From NCBI GenBank assembly GCA_050116035.1, contig JASFPJ010000075.1, positions 1-12,317 on the forward strand: a stretch of DNA of 12,317 bases, given 5' to 3'. A program made the translations under genes and the position numbers. Of the stretch, positions 6,454-12,317 are shown one piece after another. Position 1 is the stretch's first letter, and each line of letters starts with the position of its first letter. The stretch is from SOIA01 sp050116035 (GTDB lineage Bacteria > Acidobacteriota > Aminicenantia > Aminicenantales > Aminicenantaceae). The notes below the pieces were generated by a model. It did not search any database and was not told the origin of the DNA. It saw only the letters and a list, made by a program, of their open reading frames with translations.

Positions 6454-7814
6454 AAGAAATAGAACTGAATTTGGGGCAGAAAAGCATTCTGATAGACATT
6501 CCCGACAGCACAGACATACTGCCTATGGGAAAGGCGTCCCTTCTTTTCAACTCTGAGGAAAAGATACGTGATGCGTTAGCTAATCCGATAGACTGTCCGT
6601 CACTCAAATCCGTGGTCCGTGAAAAATTAAAAGCGAATCCCGAAGCCAAGGCTGTTGTTGTTATTTCCGACAATACGCGTCCTGTCCCCTACTCTGGGAA
6701 ATCAGGAATCCTTTATCCAATTGTCGATGAAATGATGAAAGCCGGCCTTCAGCCCTCTCAGATCCGTCTTCTGGTGGCCACAGGAACACACAGGGCAATG
6801 AAAGAGGAAGAACTCAAGGACATGCTCGACTCCCGTGTGATAAATCTCGGACTTGAAATTATCAATCATGACAGCAGAAATCCTGATGAACTCGTCTCCA
6901 TAGGAAAGACAGAACTCGGGGGTGAAATTCTTCTGAATCGCCTGTACGTTGAAAGTGACCTGAAAATCCTGACAGGCCTAGTGGAAAGTCATTTCATGGC
7001 CGGAGCTTCAGGAGGAAGGAAATCGATCTGTCCAGGCCTTCTCGCGGAAGACTCTACGCACCTCCTGCACAGCGGCCCGGTCCTTTCTTCTCCGAATGCA
7101 CGGGACTTAATACTCGAAGGAAATCCTGTGCACGAAGAAGCCCTCAGAGTGGCGCACATGGCTGGCTGCGATATGATCGTCAATGCCACTTTGGACTCAA
7201 GATACAGGCTCACAGGAGTTTTTGCCGGAAACCTTGAATCCGCCCATTTGGCTTCTTTCGAAAAATTAAAGAGCTATGCAGCCATACCGACCGATAAAAA
7301 ATACGACTTAGTTATCGGCCAAACGGGCTTTGTGGGAGTGAATCACTACCAGGCCGCTAAAGGCGCCCTGACATGCCTGCCCCTGCTTGATGAAGAGGGA
7401 ACCTGCCTTCTTGCGGCCTACCATACCGACCCAGACCCGATAGGCAGCACTAACTACAAAAGAATGCTCCGTCTTCTCAGAGAGAAAGGCTCTGAAAAAT
7501 TCCTGGAAACAATCCTCTCCCCATCCTGGAGTTTTATCCCAGACCAGTGGGAGGCGCAGATGTGGGCCCGTCTCTTCAATAAAATCCCGATGGAAAATCT
7601 CATCTACTGCACCTTTGAGATTCCTGAGGAATCCTTTTCATGGATTCCAGGAAGAGATGCCAGGACGATTATTCCTGAAGCCAACGACCTTCAGGAGCTG
7701 GTGACACAATCAATCGATTGGGTCTATAAAAAACTCTGCCTCCGCTTGGGTCAAGAGCCCCGAATCGCATGTCTTCCAGACGGCCCTTACGGCATCCCTG
7801 TCGAACCAGAATAA
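6450..7814 (+). CDS. larA: LarA-family nickel-pincer-nucleotide racemase/epimerase
   Basis: The 454-residue product matches the lactate racemase family, which inverts the alpha-hydroxy carbon of 2-hydroxy acids by hydride transfer through a nickel pincer cofactor. The key residues are present: SDNTRP (73-78, D74 and R77), ATGTHR (H114), H181 in ESHF, K191 in GGRKSICPG (the lysine tethering the cofactor) and H207 (a nickel ligand by alignment). They sit 2 to 7 residues later than in the Lactobacillus enzyme. Family members act on lactate, malate, aryl-lactates or sugar acids; which one applies here is unknown. The ATG overlaps the dehydrogenase stop (ATGA), indicating coupling. The cofactor-making larB, larC and larE genes are not in the window, so activity depends on their presence elsewhere. 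Confidence 0.9.
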   Translation: MKEIELNLGQKSILIDIPDSTDILPMGKASLLFNSEEKIRDALANPIDCPSLKSVVREKLKANPEAKAVVVISDNTRPVPYSGKSGILYPIVDEMMKAGLQPSQIRLLVATGTHRAMKEEELKDMLDSRVINLGLEIINHDSRNPDELVSIGKTELGGEILLNRLYVESDLKILTGLVESHFMAGASGGRKSICPGLLAEDSTHLLHSGPVLSSPNARDLILEGNPVHEEALRVAHMAGCDMIVNATLDSRYRLTGVFAGNLESAHLASFEKLKSYAAIPTDKKYDLVIGQTGFVGVNHYQAAKGALTCLPLLDEEGTCLLAAYHTDPDPIGSTNYKRMLRLLREKGSEKFLETILSPSWSFIPDQWEAQMWARLFNKIPMENLIYCTFEIPEESFSWIPGRDARTIIPEANDLQELVTQSIDWVYKKLCLRLGQEPRIACLPDGPYGIPVEPE

Positions 7815-7832
7815 GGAAAGAAGAGGACAGAA

Positions 7833-7941
7833 AAAAAGGGGACAGGCTACTTTTTTGTGGGACTGTCCCTTTAAGTCCTTATTTTAAAGAAGATAGGGAT
7901 TGTCCCCCTTCTTCAACAAAAAAGTAGCCTGTCCCCTTTTT
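7833..7941. repeat. Inverted-repeat hairpin element (MITE/REP-like), possible terminator
   Basis: Perfect 26-bp arms lie at 7833-7858 and 7916-7941 (core GGGGACAGGCTAC flanked by A and T runs) and enclose 57 bp. A second inner stem pairs 7859-7870 with 7895-7906 at 10 of 12 positions, and TTTAA/TTAAA (7870-7888) closes the tip, so nearly all 109 bases fold into one long hairpin. It begins 19 bp after the LarA stop. As RNA its CCCCTTTTT ends resemble a two-way terminator and would separate the two units. Outer arms of this kind are common in REP-type repeats mobilised by Y1 transposases, none of which is present here. Confidence 0.65.
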
Positions 7942-7944
7942 AAG

Positions 7945-7973
7945 TTGACGATGGGGTTTGATTCGAATACTAT
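7945..7973 (+). promoter_or_regulatory. Predicted sigma-70-type promoter of the second unit
   Basis: TTGACG (7945-7950) and TACTAT (7968-7973) are spaced exactly 17 bp apart. Transcription would begin near 7980, giving a leader of about 37 bases before the ATG at 8017. It starts three bases after the hairpin element, so the element forms the upstream border of this promoter. Confidence 0.55.
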
Positions 7974-8016
7974 AGAAGACGATTCAAACGGGATGATTTG
8001 CAACAAGGAGTTTACC

Positions 8017-8646
8017 ATGAGAAGAATTCATAAACTATCCACAATGTTAGTGGCTTTATTTCTCTTCACTATCCTCCTTCCCCCTCCTTCTTACAGCCAA
8101 TCTGAACTTCCCCCCACTGACTTTCCTGTGCTCATCACATCTTGCGGCCAGAGTCCGGGCCCTGTGCGAGTCAAAGCTATATTTATGCGAATGAAACTTA
8201 AACCCAGCCCGCAAACTTATATGGTAGTTGATCAAGCGACGGCTGAAGACCTGAAAATAGCCAAGGAAACAGGCTCTCCATACAAAACCATTATCATCGT
8301 TATGGGATCAAGCCTTAAAGCCATGGGAGCGGCCGGAATATCCATAGATGATGAAATCGACAGAACCTCGAAGCTGATCACAGAAGCTCGCAGTCAGAAA
8401 ATAACAGTCATCGGAGCCCACATCGAGGGCATGGCCCGCAGAGCCCAGGGCGCAGCAGTGGGTGACAACACAGATGAACTCAGCATCGATGCTGTCGGTC
8501 CAAATTCAGATCTTCTGATTATCACAAAGGATGGGAACTCGGATGGACGCTTCACTATAATCTCCAAGGATAAAGGCATCCCGATGATTGAAGCCGACAA
8601 GATGCTCGATCTTATCCCTGAATTCGAGAAGATCTTCAAAAGATGA
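8017..8646 (+). CDS. Secreted DUF6305-like protein of unknown function
   Basis: The 209-residue product starts MRRIHKLST followed by a hydrophobic stretch and a probable cleavage near PSYSQ (residue 28), so it is exported. The mature part begins PVLITSCGQSPGP, and alternating hydrophobic strands and helices follow (IIIVMGSSLKAMGAAG, ITVIGAHIEGM), suggesting an alpha/beta domain. The opening PVL(I/V)TS-GQSP is what I associate with the uncharacterised DUF6305 family; I could not check this. The start is set by AAGGAG seven bases before 8017 and by the promoter at 7945-7973; an in-frame ATG at 7900 lies inside the repeat element and is rejected. As first gene of a unit with a permease it may be an extracytoplasmic binding or accessory protein. 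Confidence 0.75.
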   Translation: MRRIHKLSTMLVALFLFTILLPPPSYSQSELPPTDFPVLITSCGQSPGPVRVKAIFMRMKLKPSPQTYMVVDQATAEDLKIAKETGSPYKTIIIVMGSSLKAMGAAGISIDDEIDRTSKLITEARSQKITVIGAHIEGMARRAQGAAVGDNTDELSIDAVGPNSDLLIITKDGNSDGRFTIISKDKGIPMIEADKMLDLIPEFEKIFKR

Positions 8647-8688
8647 GCGAGAAAAAGGCAGACGATTTTTGACTATCCAGACTCGCAT

Positions 8689-8829
8689 ATGTTGAATAAA
8701 GCAAAGGAGCCAACCTCCCTCAGCTCCCCCTCGGATATTCCACCAATCAACGAAATTCCCAGCCTTCCATTTCGGGGCTATGTCTCTATATACAGCTTTC
8801 AGGCTTTGAAACAAAGGAAAATGCAGTGA
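8689..8829 (+). CDS. Possible 46-codon ORF ending in GTGA overlap with the permease start
   Basis: ATG 8689 opens a 46-codon frame whose TGA (8827-8829) overlaps the permease GTG at 8826. The peptide is proline- and serine-rich with no membrane segment or motif. There is no Shine-Dalgarno sequence before it, and the overlap could be chance. If translated, it would couple permease translation to its own. The rest of 8647-8825 shows nothing clear. Confidence 0.15.
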   Translation: MLNKAKEPTSLSSPSDIPPINEIPSLPFRGYVSIYSFQALKQRKMQ

Positions 8830-10118
8830 GTCTATTCACGTCCACCGAGATCATCCTGGCTGTGATGGTCGTGACTTATGTAATCGCCAGGATTTTAAAA
8901 GTCTCGACAGAACTTTCCATGTTCGCCGCCGCCCTTACCGGAGCGCTGGCCGGCGGAGCCGGGATTCCAGCCAGGCATATCGTTGAAGGCGCTTTTACTT
9001 ACTTGGATATCGTCCTCATCTTCATCACTGCCACTCTTTTCATGAATATTCTGAAGGAATCCGGGGGCATCGCTTATGTGGTGAGAGGAATTCTGCGTAA
9101 ATTCTACCGACAAAAATCCATCCTGTTCATCCTGATCACTCTTCTGTTGCTGCTTCCCGGCGCCCTGACAGGAGCTGGAAGTGTAACGGTCCTGATCACG
9201 GGCGGAATGATCGCCATTGTCTTGAGCTATATGGGAATCTCCAAGCCCAGAACAGCCGCAATCATCTTTATTCTTGCCGGGCTGAGTGCAGCCGCCCCTC
9301 CTGTAAGCCTTTGGGCCATGCTCACTGCGGCAGGAGTCAACATGCCTTATGTCGGATTTTTCCTGCCCCTGCTCCTTCCTTGCTTGCTTCTTTCTCTAAT
9401 CACCATATTCATACTGGGATGGAAAGGAAAACCAGTTAACCTGGAAAAAGCCCTGGAAGAGCTCCCGCAAGCTCCCCCAAAGATGAACTGGATGCGTGTT
9501 TCACTCCCCTTCCTCGTGTTCTTCTTTCTCGTTCTGGCTGGTAGAATCTGGCCTCATTCTCTCCCCGTCATCGGGCTGCCGATGATGTTTATGGCCTCTG
9601 CTTTTATCAGCCTCTTGCTTGCGCCCATAAAGTTAAATTTTCTCAAGATTTCTAAAGACACAGTCCACCAGCTTCTCCCTCTGATCGGAACTCTCACCTG
9701 TGTTGGAATCCTGGTTCAAATCATGACTCTCACTGGAGTCCGGGGACTTATCGCCATAACAGCCGTGACTCTCCCTTTAATCTGGGTCATCCTCTCGCTC
9801 TCCTTTGTCCTTCCGTTCTCTGAGGCTGTTCTGATGTGGGGTGCGGCTCCTGTTCTCGGCGTTCCTTTGGTTTTGCTGTTTAACACCATCGGGCTGAATC
9901 CCATCATAGCGCTGGCGGGAATGAGCATCATCTGGCCGCTGGGCGATGCGCTTCCGCCGACAGCGATCATCGGCCGCCTGACCGCCCAAACCGTCGGGAT
10001 GAAAGAACCCTACTCGCGGCTGTTGAAGCACTGCATTATTCCGGCCATCATTATTATGGTCGTGGGCACTCTGATGGTCGTCTTCAGCAAAAAATTGGGT
10101 TTTTTAACACTCCTCTGA
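8826..10118 (+). CDS. DctM/IT-superfamily-like permease, about 11-12 membrane segments
   Basis: The 430-residue, very hydrophobic product shows membrane segments throughout and a soluble charged linker around 199-223 that divides it into two halves. TGAGSVTVLITGG (about 115-127), followed by a helix and AAPPVSLWAML (158-168), resembles the re-entrant loop region of TRAP large permeases and related ion transporters of carboxylates. A similar element, IIWPLGDALPPTAIIG, lies in the second half, giving an inverted-repeat layout. It probably imports an organic anion with Na+ or H+. No TRAP periplasmic DctP or DctQ is present; the small membrane ORF after it or the secreted protein before it may fill a partner role. 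GTG is the only supported start, with AAGG eight bases upstream. Its TGA overlaps the next ATG (TGATG). Confidence 0.82.
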   Translation: MSLFTSTEIILAVMVVTYVIARILKVSTELSMFAAALTGALAGGAGIPARHIVEGAFTYLDIVLIFITATLFMNILKESGGIAYVVRGILRKFYRQKSILFILITLLLLLPGALTGAGSVTVLITGGMIAIVLSYMGISKPRTAAIIFILAGLSAAAPPVSLWAMLTAAGVNMPYVGFFLPLLLPCLLLSLITIFILGWKGKPVNLEKALEELPQAPPKMNWMRVSLPFLVFFFLVLAGRIWPHSLPVIGLPMMFMASAFISLLLAPIKLNFLKISKDTVHQLLPLIGTLTCVGILVQIMTLTGVRGLIAITAVTLPLIWVILSLSFVLPFSEAVLMWGAAPVLGVPLVLLFNTIGLNPIIALAGMSIIWPLGDALPPTAIIGRLTAQTVGMKEPYSRLLKHCIIPAIIIMVVGTLMVVFSKKLGFLTLL

Positions 10119-10213
10119 TGGAAAGAATAATGGATGACAGCCACCTGACAGAAATCTTCATGAAAAAAAAGCGAGGGCTGTCAAAATATATCATGGAGGG
10201 CTTTGACTCGTGA
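10118..10213 (+). CDS. Small ORF, 31 codons, charged peptide, coupled on both sides
   Basis: ATG 10118 shares its A with the permease stop (TGATG), and the TGA at 10211-10213 overlaps the next ORF's GTG (GTGA). The peptide begins MERIMDDSHL and contains a basic KKKRG patch and no hydrophobic segment. There is no Shine-Dalgarno sequence, so it would be translated by reinitiation after the permease. A second in-frame ATG at 10130 is possible. Being joined by overlaps at both ends is the main reason to take it seriously. It is not a known family to me. Alternatively it is only the spacer carrying the ribosome site of the next ORF. Confidence 0.4.
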   Translation: MERIMDDSHLTEIFMKKKRGLSKYIMEGFDS

Positions 10214-10359
10214 TCATGACTATTCTCTATTACGTGCTTACGGCATACATTGCCTTCCTCATCATCTGGAACCTTCTGAAAAGCAAGAAATGGCAGGAGG
10301 AGATTCTTTATATCATCATCCTCATGCCTTTTCTCTTAAGGTTGTTCCGGTTGAAATAG
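10210..10359 (+). CDS. Small single-pass membrane protein, 49 codons
   Basis: The GTG at 10210 gives 49 residues; an ATG at 10216 would give 47. GGAGG at 10195-10199 is spaced 10 bases from the GTG but 16 from the ATG, so GTG is preferred. The peptide has a hydrophobic N-terminal helix (ILYYVLTAYIAFLIIW), a charged turn LLKSKKWQEE and a second hydrophobic segment (ILYIIILMPFLLRLF) ending in basic residues, so it could span the membrane once or as a hairpin. It lies between the permease and the anchored deacylase, 15 bp before the latter. By position it is a candidate small subunit or stabiliser of the permease. It is short enough to be missed by routine annotation. Confidence 0.7.
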   Translation: MIMTILYYVLTAYIAFLIIWNLLKSKKWQEEILYIIILMPFLLRLFRLK

Positions 10360-10374
10360 GGAGACAGAGGAGAA

Positions 10375-11547
10375 ATGATGCCTGTGCACTGGCTCACTAT
10401 TCGAAAATACAGTTTTATCCTCCTGGGTGTGATTCTCATGGCTTTCGCGGGGATGAGTTTTTACAACAGCCGGCACCTCAAAGAGGCTGTTGTCCTCAGC
10501 CCTGGAGTCACTCAAGTTAAAAAACTCAGTGATTACTTTTCCGGAATCAAAGGAACCGTCAATGATTCGAACATCTATGTCCTGGAGGGAAAAGAACCCG
10601 GAGGAACCATCCTTATCCTTGGGGGAAGTCATCCAGAAGAGCCCGCCAGCCGCCTGACAACATGGGTCCTCACTGAGAATGCGGTTGTCGAGCGGGGAAG
10701 GCTTTTCGTGATCAACTCAGCCAACCGAAGCGCCACCACGGTGACCCGGCTGGGCGGAGCGTATCCGCCGGATTTCGCAATTCCCACTCCTTGGGGAGAA
10801 CAGAAATTTCGCATGGGAGACCGATGGTCCAACCCTCTTGATCAATGGCCGGATCCCGAAGTCTACATCCACTACCCGAGTCGACAGGAACTGGCCTATG
10901 TGGATATCCGGAATCTGAACAGAACATGGCCTGGCCGGGCCAACGGCACACTGACCGAGAAAACATGTTATGCCATGACCCAGCTCATTCACAAAGAAAA
11001 GGTGGATATCGTCATCGACCTCCATGAAGCCGAGCTGCAATATCCAGTCATCAGCACAATTGTGGCCCATCAAAAAGGAGAAGACCTGGCCGCCCTGACT
11101 TCAATGATGATATCAGGCTTGGAAGGATTCAATATCGGTATGGAGTATTCTCCTGAGGCTCTCCATGGCCTGTCTCACCGGGAAATCGGCGACCACACTC
11201 CAGCAATATCCCTTCTTCTCGAGGCTCCAGAGCCCTTTCTCGACGCCACCCGGGGACGAACCGACAGAGCCCTTCTTCTCGAAGGAAAAGATGAATTTGT
11301 CCTCAAAGCCGGAAAACACGGCCTTCTTTTTGAAAAAATGGATGAGAACGGATGGCCGATCGATGTCCGAGTCGGCCGCCACTGTTCAACCCTGATTTAT
11401 ATATTAGAACTCTGGTCTGACGAGAATCCTGACAACGCGGTGATTGCTAGAGGAATTCCTCGTTATGCGGAGGTGATAAAAAAAGGAACAGGTTCTTATC
11501 TCCATAATCCGGCCAAAGCTGACCCGAAACAGGTCTACTACGAATAA
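10375..11547 (+). CDS. Membrane-anchored AstE/AspA-like zinc deacylase or carboxypeptidase
   Basis: The 390-residue product has an N-terminal hydrophobic segment (about 13-29) and a following soluble domain, so it is probably anchored with its active site on the periplasmic side. Zinc-hydrolase motifs of the succinylglutamate desuccinylase/aspartoacylase branch of M14 are present: H86 and E89 in GGSHPEEP, N182/R183 in NLNRTWPG, H217 in DLHEAE, and E283 in LLLEAPEP as likely catalytic acid. It should hydrolyse an amide in an acyl-amino acid or a small peptide. A good ribosome site (AGAGGAG) precedes tandem ATGs at 10375 and 10378. It follows the small membrane ORF closely. Its placement suggests it trims the compound before the permease imports it. 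Confidence 0.85.
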   Translation: MMPVHWLTIRKYSFILLGVILMAFAGMSFYNSRHLKEAVVLSPGVTQVKKLSDYFSGIKGTVNDSNIYVLEGKEPGGTILILGGSHPEEPASRLTTWVLTENAVVERGRLFVINSANRSATTVTRLGGAYPPDFAIPTPWGEQKFRMGDRWSNPLDQWPDPEVYIHYPSRQELAYVDIRNLNRTWPGRANGTLTEKTCYAMTQLIHKEKVDIVIDLHEAELQYPVISTIVAHQKGEDLAALTSMMISGLEGFNIGMEYSPEALHGLSHREIGDHTPAISLLLEAPEPFLDATRGRTDRALLLEGKDEFVLKAGKHGLLFEKMDENGWPIDVRVGRHCSTLIYILELWSDENPDNAVIARGIPRYAEVIKKGTGSYLHNPAKADPKQVYYE

Positions 11548-11577
11548 GAAGCCGGCCAATTTTATGAATAACCCAGG

Positions 11578-12317
11578 CTAGAAGCGATAGGAAATTCCTA
11601 TCCCAAACAGCGCAGAATCCATTTTAATATCATTAAACTGACCGGACTCTGGCCCGGTGACCGGGTCAGTATAACTCCATGTGCCGTTCGTGCTCATAAA
11701 AAAATACTTTGCCTCTAATTTAAAGGTCAGATTCCCTCTAAAAAAGTAATCGATGCCAGCCCCAAGATGATAACCCAGGGTACTTTCCACTGCCTCTTCT
11801 CTGTTGAAACGCGTATCCCCTAAAGTGAAGCTGTTTATATAATAGCCAATTCCTCCTGTGAAGTATGCGAACGTATTGGACTGAAAAGGAAAGTGTTTTT
11901 TAAGACTCAATTGAATAGGAATGATCCTTAAATCACCTCCGCTCAATCCATCAGGGAAATTGCCATCCACTCCAGAATCAAAACCTTGGACACTCAACTC
12001 AAGAGCGAATTCCTCCACCGTTTGAATAGAAAAATGTATGTTAAAGTATGCTCCAGAATTATAATAATCATCAGCAGGAAAAGAAGCTCCTATGATCAGC
12101 CCGGCTTCAAATCTTCGAGTCTTTTCCTCAAGTTTTTTCTCCCGAATCTTGATCTTGGTTTGAGGTAATTCTGCACTCACGACTTCAACAGCACTCTCAT
12201 GGATATATCCAGGGAGAACAAATCCTTCAAGTCTAAGGGGAAGGCGAACGAGATACCATTCTCCTTCCTTTCCCTCCACTTGAAGAATGCGTCCTCTCTT
12301 AACGACAGCGATAATTT
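11578..12317 (-). CDS. Outer-membrane beta-barrel protein with N-terminal SH3b domain (5' end cut by window edge)
   Basis: The gene runs leftward from beyond the window and stops at TAG (11578-11580); the visible part is about 245 codons. Upstream of a GTG at 12279 the frame stays open to the edge and reads AVVKRGRILQVEGKEGEWY, the pattern of a bacterial SH3 (SH3b) domain with a conserved G-W-Y, so the start lies outside. Residues after about 45 (visible numbering) form a charged helical linker (TKIKIREKKLEEKTRRF). A barrel of amphipathic strands begins at FEAGLIIGASF and ends FGIGISYRF, with the C-terminal phenylalanine that outer-membrane proteins use for BAM recognition. It is like OmpW/OmpA-type small barrels. 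It converges on the deacylase gene with a 30-bp spacer. Confidence 0.82.
   Translation of the reverse strand, partial: IIAVVKRGRILQVEGKEGEWYLVRLPLRLEGFVLPGYIHESAVEVVSAELPQTKIKIREKKLEEKTRRFEAGLIIGASFPADDYYNSGAYFNIHFSIQTVEEFALELSVQGFDSGVDGNFPDGLSGGDLRIIPIQLSLKKHFPFQSNTFAYFTGGIGYYINSFTLGDTRFNREEAVESTLGYHLGAGIDYFFRGNLTFKLEAKYFFMSTNGTWSYTDPVTGPESGQFNDIKMDSALFGIGISYRF

Noticed and set aside
7900..8016. Upstream extension of the secreted-protein gene to an ATG at 7900
   Set aside because: It would start inside the hairpin repeat and upstream of the promoter, and would bury the signal peptide 39 residues in.
8506..8814. 102-codon minus-strand frame
   Set aside because: It is largely antisense to the well-supported secreted-protein gene, and its upstream side has no ribosome site. 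The tryptophan- and glycine-rich look of the part over 8647-8814 comes from non-coding bases.
10203..10520. 105-codon plus-strand frame
   Set aside because: It overlaps both the 49-codon membrane ORF and the start of the deacylase in another frame; the latter two have ribosome sites and motifs.
1..12317. CRISPR array, tRNA, rRNA, integrase, toxin-antitoxin or phage genes
   Set aside because: No regularly spaced repeats, cloverleaf sequences or corresponding protein families were seen on either strand.

Overview
The window is ordinary-density bacterial chromosome of medium GC content, probably from a Gram-negative anaerobe. The evidence is a C-terminal outer-membrane beta-barrel gene, several exported or membrane proteins, an iron-sulfur flavoprotein-type oxidoreductase and a nickel-pincer (LarA-type) racemase. 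Several REP/MITE-like repeats sit between genes. I suspect an Acidobacteriota/Aminicenantes-like lineage from the repeat style and gene mix, but that is an impression and not a demonstrated assignment. No rRNA, tRNA, CRISPR array or intact transposase is visible.

Left part (1-2514): a 3'-truncated iron-sulfur flavoprotein gene on the minus strand diverges from a secreted M14-type zinc carboxypeptidase (859-2514). The 356-bp spacer holds a 9-bp-arm palindrome, a long inverted-repeat element and a credible promoter for the peptidase. Middle-left (2515-4772): a repeat-bearing convergent spacer, then two minus-strand genes. These are a PTS EIIA-like protein fused to a C4 zinc ribbon and a PfkB-family kinase. 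The spacer 4773-5178 contains a large foldable segment (core 4931-5073) that may be a structured RNA.

Right part (5179-11547): an all-plus-strand cluster. First comes an atypical iron-type alcohol dehydrogenase whose stop overlaps the start of a LarA-family racemase (ATGA overlap). A hairpin element (7833-7941) and a near-consensus promoter (7945-7973) then start a second unit. That unit encodes a secreted DUF6305-like protein, a DctM/IT-type permease, two very small overlapping ORFs (31 and 49 codons, the second one transmembrane) and a membrane-anchored AstE/AspA-type zinc deacylase. The right edge holds a convergent, 5'-truncated gene for an SH3b plus beta-barrel outer-membrane protein.

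Working model (inference): the two adjacent units handle one small carboxylic or hydroxy acid or acylated compound. The anchored deacylase would process it outside the cytoplasm, the permease with its small membrane partner would import it, and LarA with the dehydrogenase would invert and oxidise or reduce an alpha-hydroxy centre. The substrate cannot be read from the sequence.
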